NCBI GenBank assembly: GCA_964400355.1
Contig: CAYNTO010000002.1
Coordinates: 1 to 64,000, forward strand
DNA from: JACKAL01 sp964400355
GTDB lineage: Bacteria; Bdellovibrionota; Bdellovibrionia; Bdellovibrionales; JAGQZY01
Length of the DNA stretch: 64,000 bases
Direction: 5' to 3'
In this document: one piece after another, positions 6,086 to 13,507 of the stretch
How the letters are laid out: every line of letters begins with the position of its first letter
Position numbering within the stretch: position 1 is the stretch's first letter
Translations under genes and position numbers: made by a program
Notes under the pieces: generated by a model
The model's input: the letters and a program-made list of their open reading frames with translations, nothing else
What the model was told of the DNA's origin: nothing
Database searches by the model: none

Positions 6086-8931
6086 TTTTTCCCCCACGAT
6101 TTTACCCAAAGCGAACTGGCGTCGACGTCAGCAAGACTACTGAGGGCACCTGCGGATTCAGCAAGCGCAGTTTCAATGAGGCCTGCTCGGCCTTCTATCA
6201 ATGATATGCGACGATTTTTTTGATCATATACAAATAGATTTGTAAAAAGACTCAAGTGATTAGTTAAAAACCGAAATTGATTGAAGGTTGTAGTTCGGTC
6301 TGTCCAGACATCTCTGTCTGAAAATGAAGATCCGCGAAGTTGGTTGAGTTCATTTTGAAGGTTCTCTTTGATTGCATCTGAAGCAACCATGACGTTGGGA
6401 TACTTTGTCTTAATGTGGCTAACAATACTGATACATTTATCAACTTCAACTTTTTTGTTTCCGGGCCGCATCGAATAAAGAGAAAACAGAAATTCAATAT
6501 AGTTCATGGAACCGACGGATTTTAAAACTTCAAACGATGAGCGATACGGATATAGTCGCTGAGAGTCGTCATCATTCCAAAAGAGTAGAATTTGATTTTT
6601 AAACAACTCGAAGAACTCTATCTCGCTTTTCCAATATAACTTCCCGACACCAGTTAAAGTAAACTTGTTCTTTGAAACTTGCTTAATTAGTCCGAGTCGC
6701 TCCGAGTGCGATACATTGTTATTATTTACAATCAGGTCGGATCTATCCTTACTTTCCGTTTCTGATTTAAACTTCGCAAGAGTTGGGTCGACCAAAGACT
6801 CTTTAAATGGAAGCGCGTTGTAATCGCCAATACTTTTAAATAGACGTTTTAATTCGCTACCTCTTTGGTTTTTACCAAGCTTTGCACCGAGACCCGCTTG
6901 TCCCGCCGGTCGACTATTGACCTCTGCAATCCGCAAGGCGAGATTCTCAGTAAATCTTTCGAGATCAATTTTGGTTGGAAGAATTAACTGAAACTTTGGC
7001 GCTGTTGTCATAAAGCGCCTTCCCTGACCTTTAACTACCCCAAGGTTAATGTGATCAATCCATTCAGCAAGCGTATCATCTTGATCTCTCATTGCTTGAA
7101 TCACTGTATGGAAAGTCTCAAATCGATGATCATCAAATGATCCGTCCTCATTCATGACAGTTGGAATAATGATGTGTGCAGTTTTATCAACAGAACCCGC
7201 TGGCTTCCTTAGCGCTCGTCCAACTGCTTGGACAATATCAATGACCGAGTTTTTAGGTTCCGCAAATAGAATCCCATCGACGTAAGGAATATCAATTCCC
7301 TCCGTAAGGCAGCGGACATTAGAAATAAGACCAAACTCTGCGCTTTCAAAATATCGAAACACTTCTGCACGTTCTGCCGCAGACATTGAACCGTTCACAT
7401 GAAGAAACGCGCCTTTTTCCAATGATACGCCGTAAATAGCTTTTACAAATTTCGAATCTAATCTGTTTAAGAGATTCGAAAATGCCTTCGCTTCTGCAAT
7501 AGTAGAATGATAAGAAATGATCTTTTTCACCCCAAGCTCTTTGGCAGACTTTAAAAATAGATGAGCAGTTAAAAGCTGTTGAGCTGTAAAGACTTGCTCC
7601 TCAACTCCAACGGCGACTGTGAGGTAACGATTCTCCGAAAATATACTGGCGGATTCTGAAGGATACCCTCCGCACAAAACAATCTTATAATCACAAATGA
7701 TCTTTTGTTTGATCGCTGCACCAAAGGGCAACTTGTACAGAACTGGGCCATAACTGCTCTCGTCATCCATGGAAAAAAGAGTGCGGTCGTTCTGTTCAAA
7801 CTTATCTTTAATCCAAGGCTTTACGACTCGCTCAGTGGCAGTTATGAAGAGTCTTTTTTTAGATCTAATATATTCGTCTAATAATGCCTTTCCAAAGAGT
7901 CCCGAATCTTTTGTTCCAGCCGTTCTATGAGCTTCATCAAAAATGATTAGGTCAAATTCATAATTTGAAGTCTTTGCCGCGTCAGCCACAACCTGGGTCG
8001 AGTGGTAAGTGGAAAATACAACTGAAGTTTCATTACTATTCTGTGTCAGAAATTTGCTTAATTCTCCTGGATTAGTAGTAACAGGTATATCGGTGTCCAG
8101 CGGATCATTCTCAATTTCGTCAGAATCACTTGAATCCAAGCTCATCGTTTTATCGCTGCAAACTGCAATAAATTTGAATGCTACTTCTGCGTTATTAACC
8201 CATCGATCGACCGATTGCCTAACAAGCTCCAAATTGGGGACCAAGAAAAGCGTCTTCCGAGATCCAAGGCCGCCGGCTATCCACAAAGTCATTAGGGTTT
8301 TGCCGGATGCACAAGCGGCTATAAGTTTACCTCTCGATACTTGGGAGAGGCCCTTTAATGTCGAGGCGACAATGTCTTTCTGGAAGCTCCAAGGCTTAGC
8401 GATTTGACGAGCTTGGGTCGGGGCTGCACCCCCCAATGTATTGTTTAAGAAAAGAAAAAAATCCGATCCACACAAATGAAGTTGATCGATCAAAATGCGA
8501 AGTGCATTTCTTCTCTTTGTAAAATCTGATGGCAATTTTACCGCGTTAGAAAATACCAAACGATAATCGGCAAACTCTGCCTCGGCCCAGAAATTATTGA
8601 GTTCATTGCTTGGGGGCGAGACTCTCCCACTTCGAAACTTACATTGGTATCCAACAACTTTTCCGTCAGTTCGAACGATTACTCCGTCAACACCGTCATC
8701 TTTTTTTGATAGCTTTAGCTTTTCGACTAGGGCACGGGGAATGTCTCTACCAGGCACCTTCGGAGAATAAATTTCTGCGATTTGATAAACACGGGCATTG
8801 AAGAGGAAATAGAAGTAAGCAAATTGCTCAAAGACATCGCCTTTTTCTGCAGTCGATTCAATTTTAGCAATCAAGGTTTCAAGCTCATTCCAGCTCGAAT
8901 ATTGTTTTCTAAGAATCGGATGAATGGCCAA
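6079..8931 (-). CDS. Restriction-type nuclease-helicase (Mrr-like + SF2 DEAH)
   Basis: A 950-residue protein combining a restriction-endonuclease-like N-terminus with a superfamily 2 helicase. The N-terminal domain (about 1-150) has Glu35, Asp82 in DDGVDGVIV and Gln96-Cys-Lys98 in GYQCKF, the E-D-QxK pattern of Mrr-like nucleases. Helicase motifs are ACASGKT (206-212, Walker A), FDEAHRTAG (near 331), FITATERV, and a motif VI QAVGRALRKP (near 566). The roughly 300 C-terminal residues match nothing I recognise and may recognise target or partner. It is the first gene of the operon with two methyltransferases and overlaps the second gene. The make-up suggests a restriction system that translocates DNA, akin to COG4889 helicases. 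Only SF2 and Mrr-like membership is directly supported. Confidence 0.85.
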   Translation of the reverse strand: MAIHPILRKQYSSWNELETLIAKIESTAEKGDVFEQFAYFYFLFNARVYQIAEIYSPKVPGRDIPRALVEKLKLSKKDDGVDGVIVRTDGKVVGYQCKFRSGRVSPPSNELNNFWAEAEFADYRLVFSNAVKLPSDFTKRRNALRILIDQLHLCGSDFFLFLNNTLGGAAPTQARQIAKPWSFQKDIVASTLKGLSQVSRGKLIAACASGKTLMTLWIAGGLGSRKTLFLVPNLELVRQSVDRWVNNAEVAFKFIAVCSDKTMSLDSSDSDEIENDPLDTDIPVTTNPGELSKFLTQNSNETSVVFSTYHSTQVVADAAKTSNYEFDLIIFDEAHRTAGTKDSGLFGKALLDEYIRSKKRLFITATERVVKPWIKDKFEQNDRTLFSMDDESSYGPVLYKLPFGAAIKQKIICDYKIVLCGGYPSESASIFSENRYLTVAVGVEEQVFTAQQLLTAHLFLKSAKELGVKKIISYHSTIAEAKAFSNLLNRLDSKFVKAIYGVSLEKGAFLHVNGSMSAAERAEVFRYFESAEFGLISNVRCLTEGIDIPYVDGILFAEPKNSVIDIVQAVGRALRKPAGSVDKTAHIIIPTVMNEDGSFDDHRFETFHTVIQAMRDQDDTLAEWIDHINLGVVKGQGRRFMTTAPKFQLILPTKIDLERFTENLALRIAEVNSRPAGQAGLGAKLGKNQRGSELKRLFKSIGDYNALPFKESLVDPTLAKFKSETESKDRSDLIVNNNNVSHSERLGLIKQVSKNKFTLTGVGKLYWKSEIEFFELFKNQILLFWNDDDSQRLYPYRSSFEVLKSVGSMNYIEFLFSLYSMRPGNKKVEVDKCISIVSHIKTKYPNVMVASDAIKENLQNELNQLRGSSFSDRDVWTDRTTTFNQFRFLTNHLSLFTNLFVYDQKNRRISLIEGRAGLIETALAESAGALSSLADVDASSLWVKSWGKKC

Positions 8932-9063
8932 GTTGCGTTCCCCTGAGAACGATAGGCTCTTCTAAAAAATTGCTTTTGTAAACATCCACCGTGCTGACGC
9001 ACCATTCCTATTTTATTCTATCTCTTATTGTTTTGCGTAATTATCTGTAATCCTTAACTTTTA

Positions 9064-9375
9064 TTGTTATCTTCAAAGAACAATTCAGAAGCTTTATTGA
9101 GCCTCCACAGGCAAAATTTAAAGGTGGAAAGGCGGGTTTTCGCCGTGGAGAGTGCCGGCTCACGCATAGCACAATTTGTTTCACAAGAATTTCGGGACTT
9201 ACTCGCAGACCTTCATAACAAAAAAATTCACAACTCGTTTTACGGCAGACCAATCTTGGTCCGAGACGACTCGGTCATTGCAGACGGACAGATAGTCGAC
9301 CAACTGAATTGCGATTCAAAGATCCAATTGCTCTGGCAAGAGTACCACTACCAAACAGAGGCGGCGGCCCATTAA
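9064..9375 (+). CDS. Hypothetical protein upstream of recombinase
   Basis: An open frame of 103 codons from a TTG at 9064, with a GTG alternative at 9124 giving 84 residues. The protein is mixed charged and soluble, without a family I recognise. Neither start has a strong ribosome-binding site. It ends 13 bases before the reading frame of the serine recombinase and has the same orientation, so it may be part of that unit. Coding status is plausible because the codons stay open across the whole gap, but not proven. Confidence 0.4.
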   Translation: MLSSKNNSEALLSLHRQNLKVERRVFAVESAGSRIAQFVSQEFRDLLADLHNKKIHNSFYGRPILVRDDSVIADGQIVDQLNCDSKIQLLWQEYHYQTEAAAH

Positions 9376-9388
9376 TTCTTCACGAACT

Positions 9389-10027
9389 ATTAAAAAAGTA
9401 GCTACTTACTCCAGGGTTTCAACTTCGCACCATGGGCAGAACCCTGACGTGCAAGTACATGAGTTGCGCAGATACTGTGCTGCCAGGGAGTTTCAAATCA
9501 CCCACGAAATTGTAGATCACGGATTTACTGGAGGAACCAGCAACAGGCCGGGACTAAAAGAGTTGATGGATCTCGTTCGCAACAGAGAAGTTGATGGCGT
9601 GGTCGTGATCAAGATGGACAGACTGTTTCGCAGTCTCAAGCATCTCGTAACCACTTTGGATGAATTTGAAGCTCTTGGAGTAATCTTCATAGCGACGAAA
9701 GATAATGTCGACTACAGCACACCGTCCGGCCGCTTGTTCGTTCAGATACTCGGAGCACTTTCAGAATTTGAAAAGGCACTCACGGCTGAAAGATGCATGC
9801 TTGGTCTTGCCCACGCTGTTGCAAACGGAAAGAAACTCGGACGACCACAGACAAATGATTTTCAAAAGATTCTCAAACTCCGGGAGCAGGGGCAGAGCTA
9901 TCGGAAAATACAAAAGCAGCTTGGTTGCTCGAGTGGAGCAATAAACAGAGCAATTGCAGCCGCCTCGAAATCCCCTCCCGTTTCAGACAAAAAAACAGAA
10001 GCGAAAACGAGGGGCGACCATGACTGA
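9389..10027 (+). CDS. Serine recombinase (resolvase/invertase), non-standard start
   Basis: A small serine recombinase that should catalyse site-specific DNA inversion or resolution. The GTG at 9449 would begin inside the catalytic domain, at VQVHELRRYC. The same frame continues upstream and encodes KKVATYSRVSTSHHGQNPD, the true N-terminal beta strand with the catalytic Ser of the Y-x-R-V-S-T motif. No ATG, GTG or TTG exists in frame between the stop at 9305 and 9449; an ATT at 9389 stands where the start should be. Other catalytic landmarks are present: KMDRLFRSLKHLV, STPSGRLFVQILGALSEFEK, ER and GKKLGRP. A C-terminal helix-turn-helix follows (about 150-185). Either it uses a rare ATT start, giving low expression, or the start was lost by mutation. 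No ribosome-binding site is visible. Confidence 0.7.
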   Translation: MKKVATYSRVSTSHHGQNPDVQVHELRRYCAAREFQITHEIVDHGFTGGTSNRPGLKELMDLVRNREVDGVVVIKMDRLFRSLKHLVTTLDEFEALGVIFIATKDNVDYSTPSGRLFVQILGALSEFEKALTAERCMLGLAHAVANGKKLGRPQTNDFQKILKLREQGQSYRKIQKQLGCSSGAINRAIAAASKSPPVSDKKTEAKTRGDHD

Positions 10028-10086
10028 AAACGCCGCCTCGTATTCGGCCGATTTCGACTCCACTTATAGAAAGGAAATCTCTCAGA

Positions 10087-10611
10087 TTGCTAGTCAGGGA
10101 TCTTGATAACCCCATCACTAGTGCCAAAGCAATTTTAAAGAAACTGAAGTCGAAATATCAAACACTGGATGCCTACCTTGTCATCGGCTCTCAGTACGGA
10201 CAATCAGATCCAGTCGCAGATGCGATTAAGCTCTTTGAGAACATTCCGTCTGCATTCGTTAACTCACAGGAGCGCAAGGAGGCGCTTATCCTTTTTGATG
10301 TCTACCAGGAACTCAATCGCAGAAATCGAGATCTAAAAAACAATTTCTTGAAAAACTTGGCAGACCAATGTCGCCAGCGACTCGATTTGCTCCTGGCAAA
10401 TATAGATATCGTCGAGTCAACGCAACTACAGCTTAGGTTCGGGCAGCTTGACTATGACTTGATCCGCGAACTTCAGTCAGATCCTTTGATTGATCAAACA
10501 CTGACGCCAAAATCAGGAGCTTCGATCAAGATCGTACTCGGAACATTGGCGTCTTTACGACGCAAGGAGGTTATTTCATTCGACCTACCGAATGGACATT
10601 CGATGTATTGA
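10087..10611 (+). CDS. Hypothetical protein, possibly frameshifted at its start
   Basis: A 174-codon open frame from a TTG at 10087, encoding a mostly helical soluble protein that I do not recognise. A second frame begins at an ATG at 10020 that overlaps the recombinase stop (ATGACTGA). It runs 28 codons as MTENAASYSADFDSTYRKEI and ends at 10106 inside this gene. This arrangement suggests that the original start was the coupled ATG and that a one-base indel between about 10085 and 10106 now separates the two parts; alternatively the TTG is the true start, with AAAGGA 11 bases upstream. The 3' end contains two of the candidate XRE operators. Downstream of the recombinase, it may be a cotranscribed accessory gene. 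Confidence 0.5.
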   Translation: MLVRDLDNPITSAKAILKKLKSKYQTLDAYLVIGSQYGQSDPVADAIKLFENIPSAFVNSQERKEALILFDVYQELNRRNRDLKNNFLKNLADQCRQRLDLLLANIDIVESTQLQLRFGQLDYDLIRELQSDPLIDQTLTPKSGASIKIVLGTLASLRRKEVISFDLPNGHSMY

Positions 10612-10651
10612 AACGAGCTGGGCTACTGAATGTTTATTCGACAGAATGAAT
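10578..10651. promoter_or_regulatory. Three ATTC-N8-GAA(T) operator-like sites before XRE gene
   Basis: Three copies of a 16-base dyad ATTC-N8-GAA(T/A) lie just before the XRE gene: 10578-10593 (ATTCGACCTACCGAAT, perfect dyad), 10598-10613 (ATTCGATGTATTGAAA) and 10636-10651 (ATTCGACAGAATGAAT). All start ATTCGA. The last ends 4 bases before the GTG start of the XRE gene. Two more copies occur at 11088-11123. This is the layout of an autoregulated repressor with several operators. Confidence 0.6.
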
Positions 10652-10655
10652 ACGC

Positions 10656-10958
10656 GTGGAGATCAAATTACACTTAGTCATTAAGAGAGAATTAAAATCG
10701 AGAAACCTGTCGCTAAACGAGCTGGCACGTTCTTGCGGAATTCCCGTAAGCACACTACATGGCTGGGGACAAGGCACACCACCTTCTGCTCGCAACCTGC
10801 ATTTAGTAAAAAATCTTGCAGATTACCTTTCGATATCGATTGCAGAGCTACTGTTCAACGCAAAAGAGAACAAGAAGGCTTCAGAAATTTTAGTATCAAC
10901 AACATTCACAGATTCTGATCGCAGGTACCGACTTGTCATAGAGAAGATAGAGAAATGA
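10656..10958 (+). CDS. XRE-family regulator
   Basis: A 100-residue protein with an N-terminal helix-turn-helix: LSLNELARSCGIPVSTLHGWGQG (residues 18-40) matches the Cro/C1 pattern of a helix, a Gly turn and a recognition helix ending in W. The GTG start at 10656 is forced by an in-frame TGA nine bases upstream, and no strong ribosome-binding site is seen. The gene is flanked on both sides by dyads of the form ATTCG-N4-ATTGAA, so it probably represses itself and the downstream UDG-like/ATPase pair. Confidence 0.75.
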   Translation: MEIKLHLVIKRELKSRNLSLNELARSCGIPVSTLHGWGQGTPPSARNLHLVKNLADYLSISIAELLFNAKENKKASEILVSTTFTDSDRRYRLVIEKIEK

Positions 10959-11087
10959 TCGGAAGGTAGTCCATTACCAAGCCCCTGCACCTGACGGGAA
11001 AACGATTCGAACATCAACTAGGACTGAGCTTGTAGATAACTAGATTGAGTCGGAACACTGCGTATTTCAATTTTTGACGCAGAATTC

Positions 11088-11123
11088 ATTCGATACATTG
11101 AACGATCATTCGTTGGATTGAAT
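11088..11123. promoter_or_regulatory. Two operator-like dyads before UDG-like gene
   Basis: Two more copies of the same 16-base dyad lie at 11088-11103 (ATTCGATACATTGAAC) and 11108-11123 (ATTCGTTGGATTGAAT), spaced 20 bases start to start, the same spacing as the first pair at 10578/10598. They end 40 bases before the ATG at 11164, a suitable place for repression of the downstream operon. Confidence 0.6.
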
Positions 11124-11163
11124 CGAGAGCGACGGATTGGCGCCATCGCCCTAACTTTAGGGT

Positions 11164-11829
11164 ATGGATTCCGCAAGCAAGGTCACACAGTGGGCAAAGA
11201 CGTTAACTTCAGATGTAGATAAGATCTGGAGCGAACATTCTTTCCTTAAAGACGGCTTCGCTGTTTTCTATTCCCCAGTATTCGCAAACCCCGAACTGTT
11301 GATTGTAGGGTTTAATCCCGGAGGAGATTTCAGTTCCTTTGATAGAGATCGAGCGAATCAAATTCCTAAACAACATGAGTATCTCTATGAGAGTTACGCA
11401 ATTGCCAAAAAAATAAGAACTCTGTTTGAATCAATTGAAGAGCTCCCCGTGCTCGAGCGAAGTGTAAAAACAAATTTGTTGTTCTTCCGTTCTCCTAGCA
11501 TTGCACATTGGAACAAAGTCGACCCACAATACCGAAGTAAACTGGAAACATTCTGCGCCAGTAAAATTAGGGAAATGGCCGCGGTGCTACGACCAAGATT
11601 TATTCTAGCCGAAGGCATTAAAACTTATACTCACCTTCGGACATTGCTAGAATTACAATCTGAAGAGAGAGTCACTAAATCAAAGAATCGTACACTGTTT
11701 GTATCGACTAAAAGTTCTAGCATCTATCTTTTGGGAATTATTCATCCAACTGGAGCGCGGATTAGTCATGCAGAGTGGGATACTATTCGCAAAGAGCTTA
11801 AAGAATGTCTTCGAGAGGAACCAAAATGA
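11164..11829 (+). CDS. Uracil-DNA-glycosylase-like fold protein
   Basis: The 221-residue protein has the landmarks of the uracil-DNA glycosylase superfamily: LLIVGFNPGGD (about 46-56) resembling the GxNPG water-activating loop, TNLLFFRS (strand plus loop), RFILAEGIKTY, and a C-terminal IIHPTGARIS resembling the HPS minor-groove loop. The classical catalytic Asp of family 1 is not obvious. It may be a glycosylase, or a binder that uses the fold without cleavage. The stop overlaps the start of the next gene (ATGA), so the two are coupled. It is preceded by two operator-like sites. Proteins of this type are common on plasmids, phages and islands. Confidence 0.6.
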   Translation: MDSASKVTQWAKTLTSDVDKIWSEHSFLKDGFAVFYSPVFANPELLIVGFNPGGDFSSFDRDRANQIPKQHEYLYESYAIAKKIRTLFESIEELPVLERSVKTNLLFFRSPSIAHWNKVDPQYRSKLETFCASKIREMAAVLRPRFILAEGIKTYTHLRTLLELQSEERVTKSKNRTLFVSTKSSSIYLLGIIHPTGARISHAEWDTIRKELKECLREEPK

Positions 11830-12434
11830 AATCATTTAATTTGTCCCACCTGGCGAAACTCAACTCCGTTAATTCCGAATACTTTGCAGAAATTTCTAGC
11901 CGCAGTGAAGTCATTGAGTTTTTAGATTCTATTCGTACTAATCCGAGCTGCCTCTTGATAACAGGTCCCGTGGGCGTGGGGGAGAGTCACCTTGTGAGCT
12001 GGATCTGCAATCAAGCACTCACAAAATATCCAGATCTAAAAATCGGAGTTAAAACAGAAGAGCTTTTTTTCATCAAGGAGGTAAGCAATTTTGACTTGAT
12101 AGTAATTGATGACTTGGACCTGTTTGTTTCTAAGCTTAAGAATCGCCGCACACTGGAAGAATTGATTGCAGATTGTTCCGCAGTAGGGAAAACACTAATT
12201 CTCATTTGCGACGAGTATCCATCAACACTATCGTCAGTCAATACGTTTCACCTCAGTTACCCAGACGCTCAAGCAAGGGTCTGTATCGCACAGGCCTTAG
12301 CAAGCAGCTTGGAAATATCAACGCCCATTGATTATGAAACTGTGAAAACAATCAAATCTCCTCGAGAAATCGAAGGTTTTGTTACTCGGACTAAAATTCT
12401 GAATGAATTGAATCAGAGCGCCTCGGTTCTTTAA
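11826..12434 (+). CDS. DnaA/DnaC-like AAA+ ATPase with Walker A Lys-to-Glu
   Basis: A 202-residue protein resembling the AAA+ core of DnaA, DnaC and Hda. The Walker A loop reads GPVGVGESH where DnaA has GxxGxGKTH: the catalytic Lys is Glu (codon GAG, one base from AAG) and Thr is Ser. Walker B is DLIVIDDLDLF, and a region near the end (KSPREIEGFVTR) resembles the sensor 2 or lid helices. There is no DnaA-type DNA-binding domain IV. Without the Walker A Lys, ATP hydrolysis should be abolished or weak. The ATG at 11826 overlaps the previous stop. The frame stays open after the TAA stop for 79 codons (12435-12674), so an earlier longer gene is possible. Confidence 0.65.
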   Translation: MKSFNLSHLAKLNSVNSEYFAEISSRSEVIEFLDSIRTNPSCLLITGPVGVGESHLVSWICNQALTKYPDLKIGVKTEELFFIKEVSNFDLIVIDDLDLFVSKLKNRRTLEELIADCSAVGKTLILICDEYPSTLSSVNTFHLSYPDAQARVCIAQALASSLEISTPIDYETVKTIKSPREIEGFVTRTKILNELNQSASVL

Positions 12435-12674
12435 AGGCTGTTGCACGAGTTGCTTCGCGAGCGCGGGGCCTTGCCGCAACCGCGACTGGAAAATTTGTCC
12501 ACGCGCCTTGCAGAAGTGTTTGCCACTGTTTTAAAAGCCGAAGGCCGTCACCAACAACTGCAATTTAATTTTTCCAGAGCGGCAGAGAAAATAATTGTTA
12601 CCGACTCCGCGCTTTCTAGATTTTCTTTTTCAATTTTCCGGTGTTTGGTTTTTAAGTGGAACCCTTTCCCATAG
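12435..12674 (+). pseudogene. In-frame open stretch after the ATPase stop
   Basis: Directly after the TAA of the DnaA-like gene the same frame is open for 79 codons, with possible starts at CTG/TTG 12438/12441 (HELLRERGALPQPRLENL...). The first half is richer in G+C and looks helical and protein-like; the last third is hydrophobic and less convincing. It could be a separate small gene, the C-terminus of a formerly longer ATPase cut off by the stop, or a fragment of an older gene at the island border. No family is recognised. Confidence 0.25.
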
Positions 12675-13024
12675 TCGATGCGTAGCCTAACAGACGAGAA
12701 ACTAGGCAAGGCTCAGTCACCTAACAAGAGCTGGCGAAGAGGATTTGCAGATTCCTAGGTCACGATGATCAAACTTCCGCACGTATTTCCTTTTTATGAC
12801 AGGCAGTAGTTGGGGATAGAATGCTGAGCATTTTATTGGCTACACAGTTGGATCACTGGAAGTTCAGGACGAACAATATTCTGGTGAGGGGATTAAACCA
12901 GGCCAAGCCGATTGATTGGGGATATCGAAACATCGAAGGCAGAGGCAACTCTGCACTTCAGCTTCAGACAACGACCGATGGCTTGAGCGGAAGGTAACGG
13001 CAGCCGCACTTAACTGGTGGGTTC

Positions 13025-13069
13025 TACTGATGGAAGTAGTTAAACAACTTACTTCTGCTTCCATGAGTA
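13025..13069. repeat. Imperfect 12-bp inverted repeat
   Basis: TACTGATGGAAG (13025-13036) and CTTCCATGAGTA (13058-13069) pair at 11 of 12 positions across a 21-base spacer. There is no T-run after either arm, so it is not a typical terminator. Confidence 0.5.
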
Positions 13070-13290
13070 GCGCCCATCAGAGGGTTCAGTCTGGAGAATG
13101 GCGATAGCCACACGCAAGCACCACTCTCTGATAGGGTAGGGGGATTGCCGTTCATCCATCTAATATTCAACGATAGAAAGTTAACCTCTCCAGCGTCTGG
13201 AGAAAACAACGGGGGCAACCGCCCGCCCCACTCAATAAAAACTCTCCTTAGAGGCGTTTAGAGCGTCGGCTTTTTGTTGTAGCTGGGGAA

Positions 13291-13317
13291 ACGTCGTTAA
13301 CGTCGTACACGTCGTTT
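13291..13317. repeat. Three tandem 9-bp repeats (ACGTCGT core)
   Basis: ACGTCGT begins at 13291, 13300 and 13309, an exact 9-base period; the two variable bases after each core are TA, AC and TT. Such short tandem arrays can bind a replication, partition or recombination protein. The nearest inverted repeat (13330-13372) starts 12 bases away. Confidence 0.6.
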
Positions 13318-13329
13318 GTTTTCAAACTT

Positions 13330-13372
13330 TTTGTAGTAGGCGAAACCGTCAACTACAGCCATCTACTACAAA
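13330..13372. repeat. 10-bp perfect inverted repeat near island end
   Basis: TTTGTAGTAG (13330-13339) and CTACTACAAA (13363-13372) are exact reverse complements separated by 23 bases. The size and spacing fit a recombinase or regulator binding site better than a terminator. Confidence 0.5.
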
Positions 13373-13473
13373 TCGATGCAACTGGAGTGATTTCGCCTGA
13401 TTTCAAGTGATGATGTCGTGTGATCTGCGAGAGCTTCTTCTGTCTAAGTTATTGTTTTTATTTAAGTGGTGTA

Positions 13474-13499
13474 CCCCTCACGGCTTATTCCGTGAGAGG
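13474..13499 (-). terminator. Hairpin downstream of ssrA
   Basis: CCCCTCACGG (13474-13483) and CCGTGAGAGG (13490-13499) form a 10-pair stem (one G-T) with a 6-base loop, 8 bases beyond the ssrA CCA end. No U-run follows on the minus strand, so it may act as a processing or protection hairpin as much as a terminator. Confidence 0.55.
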
Positions 13500-13507
13500 C
13501 ACAAATT

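Larger units (their letters stand above)
12675..13473. other. Gene-free 0.8 kb between island and ssrA
   Basis: I see no convincing gene here; the short open frames on both strands lack ribosome-binding sites and protein-like composition. The stretch carries an inverted repeat at 13025-13036/13058-13069, three 9-base tandem repeats at 13291-13317 and an inverted repeat at 13330-13339/13363-13372. It probably holds island-end sequences such as recombination or transfer sites, or decayed DNA. Confidence 0.5.

Noticed and set aside
2838..8931. BREX or DISARM assignment of the helicase-methyltransferase operon
   Set aside because: No pglZ, brxC, drmA, drmB or drmC-like genes are visible in the window.
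12864..13218. Small open frames on both strands in the gene-free stretch before ssrA
   Set aside because: They overlap one another, lack ribosome-binding sites and have no protein-like composition.
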